From NCBI RefSeq assembly GCF_008329525.1, contig NZ_NPKQ01000007.1, positions 124,001 to 188,000 on the forward strand: DNA of 64,000 bases. The letters run 5' to 3'. Positions 1 through 8,045 of this stretch are shown piece by piece. This DNA is from Tardiphaga sp. P9-11 (GTDB taxonomy: Bacteria > Pseudomonadota > Alphaproteobacteria > Rhizobiales > Xanthobacteraceae). Both the position numbers and the translations under genes were made by a program. A model generated the notes under the pieces. It was not told where the DNA came from. It ran no database searches and saw only the letters and a program-made list of their open reading frames with translations. The first letter of the stretch is position 1; each line of letters starts with the position of its first letter.

Positions 1-168
1 CCGGCGCGGCCAGCCGAGGTGGGGACCTATCTGCCGGTTCATGACCTGCCCACGTCCCGCGAAGGCACCGCCATGGCGCCTGCGGACCAGGCCAAGATGC
101 AGGCGGAATTGACTGCCGCCCGCGACCGCCAGGCCGTCGTACTGCCTGCCAAACCGGCAGCCAAATAG
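1..168 (+). CDS. C-terminal end of an unidentified protein (partial)
   Basis: An open frame runs in from the window edge and stops at a TAG at 166-168, giving 55 residues of an alanine/proline-rich tail. The start lies outside the window. No domain is visible. The gap to the next gene is 93 bp with no terminator hairpin seen. The composition suits the tail of a secreted or lipoprotein-like protein, but that is a guess; the reading frame is supported only by its even codon use and by the downstream gene being co-oriented. Confidence 0.5.
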   Translation, partial: PARPAEVGTYLPVHDLPTSREGTAMAPADQAKMQAELTAARDRQAVVLPAKPAAK

Positions 169-261
169 TCAAAACTGCCCGTCGTGACTGGTGTCACCGG
201 GCTTCCGTGATAAAAAGAAACGATTCAACCGCATGCTGAAGCGGTTCTGGAGCCCGATCCC

Positions 262-1482
262 ATGGAAGAATTCTACCGCATCCGCCGATTGCCGCCCTAT
301 GTGTTCGAACAGGTCAACCGGGCCAAGGCCGCCGCGCGGAACGCTGGCGCCGATATCATCGACCTCGGCATGGGCAATCCGGATCTGGCGACCCCGCCGC
401 ATGTGATCGAGAAGCTCAAGGAAACCCTGGGCAAGCCGCGCACCGACCGCTATTCGGCCTCGAAAGGCATCACCGGACTGCGCAAGGCCCAGGCCGGCTA
501 TTATGAGCGCCGCTTTGGCGTGAAGCTCAATCCCGACACCCAGGTGGTGGCGACGCTGGGCTCCAAGGAAGGCTTCGCCAACGTCGCCCAGGCCATCACC
601 GCGCCCGGCGACGTCGTGCTGTGCCCGAATCCGAGCTATCCCATTCACGCTTTCGGCTTCCTGATGGCCGGCGGCGTGATCCGCTCGGTGCCGTCCGAAC
701 CGACGCCGGATTTCTTCGCCGCCGTCGAGCGCGCCATCATCCATTCGATCCCGAAGCCGATCGCGCTGATCGTCTGCTATCCGTCTAATCCGACGGCGCA
801 GGTGGCGAGCCTCGATTTCTACAAGGACCTCGTCGCCTTCGCGAAGAAGCACGAGATCTACATCCTCTCGGATCTCGCTTATGCCGAGGTCTATTTCGAC
901 GACAAGAACCCGCCGCCATCGGTGCTGCAGGTGCCGGGCGCGATCGATGTCACCGTCGAGTTCACCTCGATGTCGAAAACCTTCTCGATGGCCGGCTGGC
1001 GCATGGGCTTTGCGGTCGGCAACGAGCGCATCATTGCCGCGCTGACGCGGGTGAAATCCTATCTCGACTACGGCGCCTTCACGCCAGTTCAGGTCGCGGC
1101 CACTGCTGCATTGAACGGACCTGATGATTGCATCCGCGAGATGCGCGACACCTATCGCAAGCGTCGTGATGCGATGGTGGAGTCGTTCGGTCGCGCCGGC
1201 TGGGACATTCCGCCGCCGTCGGCATCGATGTTCGCCTGGGCGCCGCTGCCGGAGAAATTTCGCGAAGTCGGCAGCATGCAGTTTGCAACGCTCCTCGTTG
1301 AAAAATCCGGCGTGGTTGTGTCTCCCGGCGTCGCCTTCGGCGAGCATGGCGAGGGTTACGTCCGTATCGCGATGGTGGAGAACGAACAGCGCATTCGCCA
1401 GGCTGCCCGCGGCATCCGCCGCTTCCTTGAAAGCGGTCTCGAAACGTTGCACAACGTGGTTCCTATCGCCAACCGGCGATAG
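262..1482 (+). CDS. PLP-dependent aminotransferase, AlaC / LL-diaminopimelate aminotransferase-like
   Basis: A 406-residue fold-type I class I/II aminotransferase. The N-terminus (FYRIRRLPPYVFEQ) and the DLGMGNPD segment are typical of the AlaC/YfdZ group, often auto-annotated as LL-diaminopimelate aminotransferase. The PLP-binding lysine is K239 in SMSKTFSMAGWRMG; the NPT motif (SNPTAQ) is also present. The likely reaction is transamination between an amino acid such as alanine and 2-oxoglutarate in the cytoplasm. It lies 77 bp upstream of homoserine dehydrogenase on the same strand, which ties it to aspartate-family or pyruvate-family amino acid metabolism. Substrate choice cannot be decided from sequence alone. 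The family is secure; the exact substrate is not. Confidence 0.9.
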   Translation: MEEFYRIRRLPPYVFEQVNRAKAAARNAGADIIDLGMGNPDLATPPHVIEKLKETLGKPRTDRYSASKGITGLRKAQAGYYERRFGVKLNPDTQVVATLGSKEGFANVAQAITAPGDVVLCPNPSYPIHAFGFLMAGGVIRSVPSEPTPDFFAAVERAIIHSIPKPIALIVCYPSNPTAQVASLDFYKDLVAFAKKHEIYILSDLAYAEVYFDDKNPPPSVLQVPGAIDVTVEFTSMSKTFSMAGWRMGFAVGNERIIAALTRVKSYLDYGAFTPVQVAATAALNGPDDCIREMRDTYRKRRDAMVESFGRAGWDIPPPSASMFAWAPLPEKFREVGSMQFATLLVEKSGVVVSPGVAFGEHGEGYVRIAMVENEQRIRQAARGIRRFLESGLETLHNVVPIANRR

Positions 1483-1490
1483 GCGTGATC

Positions 1491-1517
1491 TCCGAAAACC
1501 GGCAACCGGTTTTCGGA
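1491..1517. repeat. Perfect palindromic stem-loop between aminotransferase and hom
   Basis: Two perfect 12-bp arms (TCCGAAAACCGG and its complement) separated by a 3-bp loop lie in the 77-bp gap. There is no T-run after it, so it is not a convincing Rho-independent terminator. Palindromes of this composition recur between genes in related rhizobial genomes, so it may be a dispersed intergenic repeat that shapes the mRNA between the two genes. No second copy was noticed in this window. Confidence 0.7.
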
Positions 1518-1559
1518 TCGGTCATCGCTCAACAAGAATTCCGACAGGTCTGAAGCTTA

Positions 1560-2882
1560 ATGGTCGCACCCCTCAAAGTGGGTATCGCGGGACTCGGCAC
1601 CGTTGGTGCCGAAGTCGTCCGTCTCATCGAACAGCAGAACTCGATTTTGGCCGCGCGTTGTGGTCGTGGCGTCAAGGTGGTCGCTGTCACCGCGCGTTCC
1701 AAAACCAAGAAGCGCGGCGTTGATCTGCGTGGCATCGACTGGATGAAGGATCCGCTGGCAGTTGCGCGGCATCCGGACGTCGAGTGCTTCGTCGAATTGA
1801 TGGGCGGTGTCGGCGATCCCGCGCTGTCGTCGATCGAGGCGGCGCTGAGTGCTGGCAAGTCGGTCGTTACCGCGAACAAGGCACTAATCGCCAAGCATGG
1901 CTTGAAGCTCGCGGCATCGGCCGAGAAGCACGGCGGCGCGCTGAATTACGAGGCTGCCGTCGCCGGCGCCATTCCGGTCATCAAGACCATCCGCGAAGGC
2001 CTCGCCGGCACCGATATCAACCGCGTTTACGGCATCCTCAACGGCACCTGCAACTACATCCTGTCACGGATGGAGCTGGAGGGTTTGTCCTTCGAGGAAT
2101 GTCTCAAAGACGCGCAGCGGCTTGGCTACGCCGAGGCTGAGCCGTCCTTCGACGTCGATGGCCACGACACCGCGCAGAAGTTGGCCATTCTCGCCAGCCT
2201 CGCATTCGGGACCAAGGTTGCGCAGAGCGCTGTGTCGGTCGAAGGCATCTCGTCGATTGCCGCCGAAGATCTGCGCGCGGCGGCCGAGCTTGGCTATCGG
2301 GTGAAATTGCTGGGCGTTGCCATGCGCACCGCGACGGGCATCGAACAGCGCGTGCATCCGACCATGGTGCCGTTGTCGTCCTCGATCGCGCAGGTCATGG
2401 GCGTCACCAATGCGGTGACCATCGACGGCGCCGGCATTGCGCCGATCACGCTGGTCGGTCCGGGCGCTGGCGGCGCCGCAACGGCATCCGCCGTTCTGGC
2501 TGATATAGCCGATGTCGCACGCAATGTGCGCGCGCTGCCGTTCGGGCGGCCGGTCGACAAGCTCAAGACCACCACCAAGGCGCCGATGGAGCGCCACGAA
2601 GGTGGTTATTACATCCGCCTGATGGCGCGCGATCTCGCCGGCACGGCCGCACGCATCGCGACGCGTCTGGCGGAGCAGAAGATCTCGCTGGAGTCGATCG
2701 TGCAGCGGCATCCGAATGGCGGTATCGAGCCGGTCGGCGGTGCCAAGAAATCGTCGCCGGTGCCTGTTATCCTGATCACCTACGCCACCACCGAGGATGC
2801 GATGCGCCGTGCCTTGCAGGCCGTGCAGAGCGACAAGGTGATATCAGGCAAGCCGCAAGTTATCCGGATCGAGAAGAACTAA
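1560..2882 (+). CDS. hom: Homoserine dehydrogenase
   Basis: A 440-residue NAD(P)-dependent oxidoreductase that reduces aspartate semialdehyde to homoserine, the branch point toward threonine and methionine. An N-terminal Rossmann fold (GIAGLGTVGAEV, residues about 6-17) binds the cofactor. The central catalytic/dimerisation domain carries the GILNGTCNYI segment and the DVDGHDTAQKLAIL motif. The C-terminal 90 residues form an ACT domain, the usual site of threonine feedback inhibition. Full length for the bacterial monofunctional enzyme. Start is the ATG at 1560; the upstream ribosome site is weak. glpX follows in the same direction. Confidence 0.96.
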   Translation: MVAPLKVGIAGLGTVGAEVVRLIEQQNSILAARCGRGVKVVAVTARSKTKKRGVDLRGIDWMKDPLAVARHPDVECFVELMGGVGDPALSSIEAALSAGKSVVTANKALIAKHGLKLAASAEKHGGALNYEAAVAGAIPVIKTIREGLAGTDINRVYGILNGTCNYILSRMELEGLSFEECLKDAQRLGYAEAEPSFDVDGHDTAQKLAILASLAFGTKVAQSAVSVEGISSIAAEDLRAAAELGYRVKLLGVAMRTATGIEQRVHPTMVPLSSSIAQVMGVTNAVTIDGAGIAPITLVGPGAGGAATASAVLADIADVARNVRALPFGRPVDKLKTTTKAPMERHEGGYYIRLMARDLAGTAARIATRLAEQKISLESIVQRHPNGGIEPVGGAKKSSPVPVILITYATTEDAMRRALQAVQSDKVISGKPQVIRIEKN

Positions 2883-2914
2883 ATCCACGCGTTGAGAGTT
2901 GTACAGGATCACCC

Positions 2915-2945
2915 GATCCCCAGGGATTAGTTGATCCCCAGGGAT
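2915..2945. repeat. Two 13-bp direct repeats (GATCCCCAGGGAT) upstream of glpX
   Basis: The palindromic 13-mer GATCCCCAGGGAT occurs at 2915-2927 and again at 2933-2945, spaced 18 bp start to start, with further degenerate GATC-CG copies on each side. It lies 30-60 bp before the glpX start codon, in the place expected for a promoter or operator. No function is proven. Confidence 0.6.
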
Positions 2946-2975
2946 CAGCCGATCCGCCGTAGAAGGAGCCAACCG

Positions 2976-3974
2976 ATGTCGACCCATATTACCGTCCCGC
3001 CGCAGCAACTGCTCGAGCGCATTCTGACGCTGGAGATCGTTCGCGTGACCGAGCGCGCGGCAGTGTCGGCTGCGCGGCTGCGTGGTCATGGGCAGGAAAA
3101 GGCTGCGGATCAGGCTGCCGTGGACGCGATGCGCCGCGAGCTCAACAAGATGCCGATCGACGGCACCATCGTGATCGGCGAGGGCGAGCGCGACGAAGCG
3201 CCGATGCTTTATATCGGTGAAAAGGTCGGCATCAATGCCGGCCCCAAGGTCGATATTGCCGTCGATCCGCTCGAAGGCACGACACTGTGCGCCAAGGACA
3301 TGCCGGGCTCGATCGCCACCATGGCGATGGCCGACGGTGGCACGCTGCTGCACGCGCCCGACGTCTATATGGACAAGATCGCGATTGGTCCGGGCTACGC
3401 CAAGAACGTGATCGACATCGACGCATCGCCGGAAGAGAACATCAAGCGCCTCGCCAAAGCCAAGGGCGTGCCGGTGTCGGCGATCACCGCCCTCGTGCTT
3501 GAGCGGCCGCGGCACGAAGCATTGATCGCAGCGATCCGATCGACGGGGGCAGCGCTGCGTCTCATTCCGGACGGCGACGTCGCCGGCGTCATCCACACCA
3601 CCGATCCCGCCAAATCTGGCATCGACATCTATCTTGGCATTGGCGGTGCACCGGAAGGCGTGCTGGCGGCTGCAGCACTGCGCTGCATTGGCGGCCAGAT
3701 GCAGACCCGATTGATCCTCGATACCGACGAGAAGCGCGAGCGTGCGCTGAAGATGGGTGTCACCGATCCGAAGATGATCTATGGCATCGAGGACATGGCG
3801 AAGGGCGACTGCCTGTTTGCTGCTACCGGTGTCACCGACGGTGCATTGTTGTCGGGTGTCAAGTTCCGCGGCGACGTCATCGAGACCGAGACCATTGTGA
3901 TGCGTTCGGTGACAGGCACCGTGCGCATCATCAAGGGCGAGCATCGCCAGCTCGAAAAATTCCACCTGGATTGA
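2976..3974 (+). CDS. glpX: Fructose-1,6-bisphosphatase class II
   Basis: A 332-residue GlpX-family phosphatase that hydrolyses fructose 1,6-bisphosphate (and in many autotrophic alphaproteobacteria also sedoheptulose 1,7-bisphosphate) for gluconeogenesis or the Calvin cycle. Visible family motifs are the metal-binding GEGERDEAPMLYIGE and VDPLEGTTLC segments (residues about 68-105) and GGAPEGVLAAAAL later. The ATG at 2976 was chosen because AAGGAG sits 9 bp upstream at 2963-2968; a frame extension to 2931 would add 15 arginine-rich residues that do not look like the family. It follows hom by 93 bp and precedes a GNAT gene by 10 bp. Confidence 0.95.
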   Translation: MSTHITVPPQQLLERILTLEIVRVTERAAVSAARLRGHGQEKAADQAAVDAMRRELNKMPIDGTIVIGEGERDEAPMLYIGEKVGINAGPKVDIAVDPLEGTTLCAKDMPGSIATMAMADGGTLLHAPDVYMDKIAIGPGYAKNVIDIDASPEENIKRLAKAKGVPVSAITALVLERPRHEALIAAIRSTGAALRLIPDGDVAGVIHTTDPAKSGIDIYLGIGGAPEGVLAAAALRCIGGQMQTRLILDTDEKRERALKMGVTDPKMIYGIEDMAKGDCLFAATGVTDGALLSGVKFRGDVIETETIVMRSVTGTVRIIKGEHRQLEKFHLD

Positions 3975-3984
3975 GTTCGGTCAT

Positions 3985-4437
3985 ATGGCGAAGGCGAATG
4001 TTGACATCCGTCCGGTCGGCCCTGACGAGCGGGCTGCCTGGGAGCCGCTATGGCAGGGCTATCTGACGTTCTACAAGGCGACACTGCAACAGGCCGCAAC
4101 CGATACGGCGTGGAAGCGTTTCCATGACGCCAATGAGCAGATGTTTCTGCTCGGCGCCTATGTGGACGGCAAGCTCACCGGCATCGTCCAGTTCCTGTAT
4201 CACCGCTCATCCTGGACGCCGGGCAACTACTGCTATCTGCAAGACCTGTTCGTCGACAGCAGCGCCCGCGGCCTTGGTGTCGGTCGTGCGCTGATCGAAG
4301 CCGTCTACGCAAAGGCCAAGGCTGATGGCTGCAGCCGCGTACACTGGCTGACCCAGAACGAGAATGCGCAAGCGCGCATTCTGTACGATCAGGTTGCGGA
4401 CAATTCCGGATTTATGCAGTACCGGAAGATACTCTGA
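3985..4437 (+). CDS. GNAT family N-acetyltransferase
   Basis: A 150-residue single-domain GCN5-type acetyltransferase. The acetyl-CoA binding motif A is visible as ARGLGVGRALIEAV (residues about 94-107), preceded by the beta-strand YLQDLFVD. The C-terminal LYDQVADNSGFMQY matches the family's final motif. Length is standard. It starts 10 bp after glpX, so the two are probably transcribed together. The acceptor (amino acid, polyamine, protein N-terminus or drug) cannot be deduced. Confidence 0.88.
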   Translation: MAKANVDIRPVGPDERAAWEPLWQGYLTFYKATLQQAATDTAWKRFHDANEQMFLLGAYVDGKLTGIVQFLYHRSSWTPGNYCYLQDLFVDSSARGLGVGRALIEAVYAKAKADGCSRVHWLTQNENAQARILYDQVADNSGFMQYRKIL

Positions 4438-4445
4438 TTGAAGAC

Positions 4446-4475
4446 GATCCGGGCGCGCCAAGACGCACCCGGATC
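4446..4475 (+). terminator. Stem-loop after the glpX-GNAT unit
   Basis: The arms GATCCGGGCGC and GCACCCGGATC pair over 11 bp with one G:U, with an 8-bp loop, starting 8 bp after the GNAT stop codon. An A-rich rather than T-rich stretch follows, so it could act as an mRNA 3' stabiliser more than as a classic intrinsic terminator. Confidence 0.5.
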
Positions 4476-4513
4476 AATCAAACCAAAAATCAAAAACAAA
4501 CGGGGATGAAACC

Positions 4514-5233
4514 ATGAGCGAGACGCGCGATGTCAAGGCGTTGGTGTTCGACGTGTTCGGCACCGTGGTGGACTGGCGTTCCAGCCTGATTGCTGACTGT
4601 ACGGCATGGGGCAAGGCGCGTGACATCACAGCTGACTGGACCGCGCTGGTCGATGCCTGGCGGCAGGCCTATATGCCATCGATGGATGTTGTGCGCCATC
4701 ATCCCGAGTGCGGCTTCGTCAAGCTCGACACGCTCCATCGGCAATCTCTCGATGTGTTGGTCGCGAAGTTCGGTATCAATGGGCTGTCCGACGACGATCT
4801 GCATCACCTGACGCTAGGCTGGCACCGGCTGCATCCGTGGGCGGATTCGGTCAGTGGCCTCACCAGGCTAAAGACCAAATACGTCATCAGCCCGTTGTCG
4901 AACGGCAATGTCGCGCTGCTCACCAACATGGCGAAATTCGCTGGCTTGCCGTGGGACCTGATCATGAGCGCGGAACTGTTCGAGCACTACAAGCCCGATC
5001 CGCAGGCCTATCTCGGCGCAGCCGCGCTGCTCAATATGAAGCCTGCGGAAGTCATGATGGTCGCCGCCCATAATAGCGATCTCGACGCCGCGCATAAACT
5101 GGGCCTCAAGACCGCCTTCGTGCCGCGCGTCACCGAATATGGCCCGCACCAGAACCGCGACTTCAAGGCCGAGGGCCCGTGGGACGTGGTGGCTGACGAC
5201 TTCAACGATCTGGCGAAGCGGATGGGCTGCTGA
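4514..5233 (+). CDS. Haloacid dehalogenase type II (HAD-like hydrolase)
   Basis: A 239-residue HAD-superfamily hydrolase of the L-2-haloacid dehalogenase subfamily. Motif I is VFDVFGTVVDW with the nucleophile Asp13; motif II is SPLSNGN; the motif III lysine falls in HYKPDPQAY; motif IV is the Asp of NSDLDAAHKLG. The VDWRSS segment after motif I is typical of type II haloacid dehalogenases, which displace halide from 2-haloalkanoates through an aspartyl ester. Many relatives are phosphatases with other substrates, so dehalogenase activity is likely but unproven. A GGGGATG ribosome site precedes the ATG. The next gene, recJ, begins 47 bp later. Confidence 0.88.
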   Translation: MSETRDVKALVFDVFGTVVDWRSSLIADCTAWGKARDITADWTALVDAWRQAYMPSMDVVRHHPECGFVKLDTLHRQSLDVLVAKFGINGLSDDDLHHLTLGWHRLHPWADSVSGLTRLKTKYVISPLSNGNVALLTNMAKFAGLPWDLIMSAELFEHYKPDPQAYLGAAALLNMKPAEVMMVAAHNSDLDAAHKLGLKTAFVPRVTEYGPHQNRDFKAEGPWDVVADDFNDLAKRMGC

Positions 5234-5280
5234 CGGGCCGGGATTTGCCGAAAGCGGCTGCGCGGCCTATTGCTGATCCC

Positions 5281-7119
5281 ATGACGCCACCGACCATCAT
5301 TCCCGTCGAATCCCAGCATGCTTTCCTCGGCGTTACCGAATCCGCCACCGGGCGGATCTGGCGCGACCGGGTCGATCAGCGCGGGGCGGCGCGGGCGCTG
5401 GCCATGGTGCAGCGTTTCCAATTGCCGGAAATGCTGGCGCGGGTCATCGCCGGCCGCAATATCGAGCTCGACGCGGTCGAGGATTTTCTCGATCCCACTA
5501 TCCGCAAGCTGATGCCGGATCCGTTCACCATCACGCAGATGGAAGCGGCGGCGAAGCGCATCGCGGATGCAGCGCAACGCCGGGAGAAAGTGGCGATCTT
5601 CGGCGACTATGATGTCGACGGCGCGACGTCGTCGGCCCTGCTGGCCTGGCACCTCCGCCATTGTGGGCTCGACCCGCAGATCCACATTCCCGATCGCATC
5701 TTCGAGGGCTACGGCCCCAATGTGGATGCGATCAGGATGCTGGCCGGCAAGGGCGCGACGCTGCTCGTGACTGTCGATTGCGGCACTACAAGCTTCGAGC
5801 CATTGGCCGAAGCGAAGAAGCTCGGCATGTCCGTGGTCGTCATCGATCACCATCAGACCGGCGAGGAATTGCCTGACGTCGATGCCGTGGTGAATCCGAA
5901 CCGGCCCGACGATATTTCCGGTCTTGGTCATCTCGCTGCCGTGGGCCTCGTGTTGATCACGCTGGTCGCCGTCAATCGCGAATTGCGCAAGCGCGGCTTC
6001 TGGACCGCAGAGATGCCGGAGCCGGATCTCTTGGGCATGCTGCATCACGTGGCGCTGGGCACGGTTGCCGACGTCGCGCCGCTGATAGGATTGAACCGCG
6101 CCTTTGTCGCCAAGGGCCTCATCGCATTGCGCCGCCGCGATCACGTCGGGCATACCGCGCTGATGGATGTGGCGCGTTTGAACGGTCCGCCGGAAGCGTG
6201 GCATCTCGGCTTCATGCTGGGGCCGCGTATCAATGCCGGCGGCCGCATCGGGCGCGCAGATTTGGGCGTGCGGCTGTTGCTCGAAGGCGACATTTCCGAA
6301 GCTGCAAAAATCGCTGCCGAACTTGATCGGCTGAACATCGAACGCCGCGTGATCGAGCAGGCCGCGGAAGCGCAAGCCGAGGCCGAGGCTCTGGCGTCAC
6401 TCGGGCTCGAAGACAAAGGCTCCGTAGTCGTGACCGCGTCTGAAGGCTGGCATCCCGGCGTCGTCGGTCTGGTCGCCTCGCGGCTTAAGGAGAAATTCGC
6501 GCGTCCGGCTTTTGCCATCGCGCTGGAGCCTGGCGGAATTGGCACGGGGTCTGGCCGCTCGATCTCCGGCGTCGATCTCGGCAAAGCCGTGCGGCAAGCT
6601 GTTGCCGACGGGCTTCTGATGAAAGGTGGCGGCCACGCGATGGCCGCGGGCATCACGCTGCGCAAGGAGCGGCTCGGAGAATTCCGCGCCTATATCGAAA
6701 GCGCGCTGGCCGCCGACGTCGGCAAGTCGCGCAACGAGAAGGAACTGTTCATCGATGGCGCCATCACGGCACGCGGCGTCACGACGGATCTCGTGAACAC
6801 GCTCAATCGCGCCGGCCCGTTCGGACAGGCCAATCCCGAGCCGGTAATTGCGCTGCCGGCGCATCAGCTCGCTTATGTCGATGAAGTCGGGCAGGCGCAT
6901 CTGCGGCTACGCTTCAAGGCATCGGACGGCGCCATGGTCAACGGCATCGCGTTTCGCTCGGTCGGACAGAAGCTTGGCAATGCATTGCAGGAGCTGCGCG
7001 GTCAGCCCGTCCATGTAGCGGGCTCACTGACCGTCGATCGCTGGCAGGGTGCCGAGCGCGTGCAGATGCGCGTTATCGATGTGGCGGCGCCGGATCCTGG
7101 GCCGAAGATGATCAGATGA
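5281..7119 (+). CDS. recJ: Single-stranded-DNA-specific exonuclease RecJ
   Basis: A 612-residue DHH/DHHA1-family 5'-3' exonuclease used in recombinational and mismatch repair. The DHH domain contains GDYDVDGATSSALL and the signature VIDHHQTG; DHHA1 carries GRSISGVDLG and KGGGHAMAAGITL; a C-terminal OB-like domain follows. Length is normal for RecJ. The ATG at 5281 was chosen; an in-frame TTG at 5245 would add 12 residues and lies only 12 bp after the dehalogenase stop. Neither has a strong ribosome site. There is no hairpin after the stop; the region to the opposing GntR gene is 41 bp. Confidence 0.96.
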   Translation: MTPPTIIPVESQHAFLGVTESATGRIWRDRVDQRGAARALAMVQRFQLPEMLARVIAGRNIELDAVEDFLDPTIRKLMPDPFTITQMEAAAKRIADAAQRREKVAIFGDYDVDGATSSALLAWHLRHCGLDPQIHIPDRIFEGYGPNVDAIRMLAGKGATLLVTVDCGTTSFEPLAEAKKLGMSVVVIDHHQTGEELPDVDAVVNPNRPDDISGLGHLAAVGLVLITLVAVNRELRKRGFWTAEMPEPDLLGMLHHVALGTVADVAPLIGLNRAFVAKGLIALRRRDHVGHTALMDVARLNGPPEAWHLGFMLGPRINAGGRIGRADLGVRLLLEGDISEAAKIAAELDRLNIERRVIEQAAEAQAEAEALASLGLEDKGSVVVTASEGWHPGVVGLVASRLKEKFARPAFAIALEPGGIGTGSGRSISGVDLGKAVRQAVADGLLMKGGGHAMAAGITLRKERLGEFRAYIESALAADVGKSRNEKELFIDGAITARGVTTDLVNTLNRAGPFGQANPEPVIALPAHQLAYVDEVGQAHLRLRFKASDGAMVNGIAFRSVGQKLGNALQELRGQPVHVAGSLTVDRWQGAERVQMRVIDVAAPDPGPKMIR

Positions 7120-7160
7120 TATCAATCTCAGTCTGTCGTCACCCGGCTTGACCGGCGCAC

Positions 7161-7910
7161 TCATCCATTTGCGTCCTGCCGGCGGAGCAGTCTGGTCGAG
7201 TATCGATACCGGTCAGCCGGATGAATGCTGAGCGAGACTTCCGCCAGCTCGCTCGACGCGAACAGATATTGTCGCCGGATCGACAGCGCATGCGCGCCAG
7301 CCGGTGCCTTCAGTGGTTCCGCCATCGTGTTCGACACGCCAACCGCAGAGATGTCCTGACGGATTTCGACGAACCGTCGTCCCGAGATTTTCTCGACGAG
7401 CGTACCGAAGATCTCGTGATGGCCGCCCATCTTCGCGCGTACTTCGTCGGCGAAGGCGCCGTCGATATACACGTCCGTCCAGCAGATCGGCGTCTGTGTG
7501 GCGTCGCCCGGGATTGTGCGCAGACTTGAGATGCACAGCCAGCGGCGGCCGGGCCGGCATCCGAGCTGGCTGGCAAGCTCGCTGTCCGCGACGATGTCGG
7601 CGACACGCTGCACGTGTCGTTCGGTCTCGGTGCCGAACTGCTGCACCGCCTCGATCGTATTGAGTGCCTGCGTAAAGCCATCACCGCCCTTGGCGGGAGA
7701 GGCCGCCTCGACACGCGTCCCGGCATTGCGCTTCCGGCTGACCAAGCCGGACGCCTGCAGCTCCTGCATCGCCGCGCGCACGGTTGATCGGCTCACGGCG
7801 AACTGGTCCGCCAGCTCAAACTCTGTCGGCAGCACAGACCCGACCGGATGCCGTCCGTCTGCGATGGCCTCGGTCAATGCTCGGGCCACGAACGCGTAAC
7901 GCTTTTCCAC
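7161..7910 (-). CDS. GntR family transcriptional regulator with UTRA domain
   Basis: A 249-residue HutC-type repressor. The winged helix-turn-helix occupies residues 1-70, with the recognition segment FAVSRSTVRAAMQEL; the UTRA ligand-binding domain fills about 90-240. The start chosen is the GTG at 7910, 5 bp after a GAGGGA ribosome site and giving the usual VEKRYAFVARAL N-terminus; a longer frame to 7994 runs into the operator region and is unlikely. It is divergent from the lyase-TctC-fumarase genes, and the inverted repeat in the shared intergenic region is its probable operator. The ligand is likely the substrate or an intermediate of that pathway. Confidence 0.9.
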   Translation of the reverse strand: MEKRYAFVARALTEAIADGRHPVGSVLPTEFELADQFAVSRSTVRAAMQELQASGLVSRKRNAGTRVEAASPAKGGDGFTQALNTIEAVQQFGTETERHVQRVADIVADSELASQLGCRPGRRWLCISSLRTIPGDATQTPICWTDVYIDGAFADEVRAKMGGHHEIFGTLVEKISGRRFVEIRQDISAVGVSNTMAEPLKAPAGAHALSIRRQYLFASSELAEVSLSIHPADRYRYSTRLLRRQDANG

Positions 7911-7985
7911 CGTCGTCCCTCGACCCCTAAGTCCCTGATCGCAAGATGGAAGCCTGATTGGCGGCCATCTCGTCAAGGAAGGAGA

Positions 7986-8014
7986 TTGACACACAGTTTA
8001 TGTTCGTACAATTT
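7986..8014 (+). promoter_or_regulatory. Probable promoter of the lyase operon
   Basis: A consensus -35 box TTGACA lies at 7986-7991. A 17-bp spacer leads to a weak -10-like CAATTT at 8009-8014. The start codon of the lyase is at 8046. The inverted-repeat operator covers the spacer and -10, a placement suited to repression. Confidence 0.5.
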
Positions 8015-8031
8015 AATATGTACGAACATAA
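7998..8031. promoter_or_regulatory. 13-bp inverted repeat, likely GntR operator
   Basis: TTATGTTCGTACA (7998-8010) and its exact complement TGTACGAACATAA (8019-8031) flank an 8-bp AT-only spacer. GntR/HutC proteins bind as dimers to such palindromes, commonly with a GT-N-TA-N-AC core; here the half-site GT(TCG)TAC is close to that. It sits in the 135-bp gap between the GntR gene and the lyase, overlapping the -10 region, 15 bp before the lyase start. Confidence 0.75.
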
Positions 8032-8045
8032 TAAGAGGAAGCGTT

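Noticed and set aside
169-1452. Long antisense frame (427 codons) opposite the aminotransferase
   Set aside because: Arg/His-rich shadow product typical of the complementary strand of a high-GC gene; the plus-strand gene has clear family motifs.
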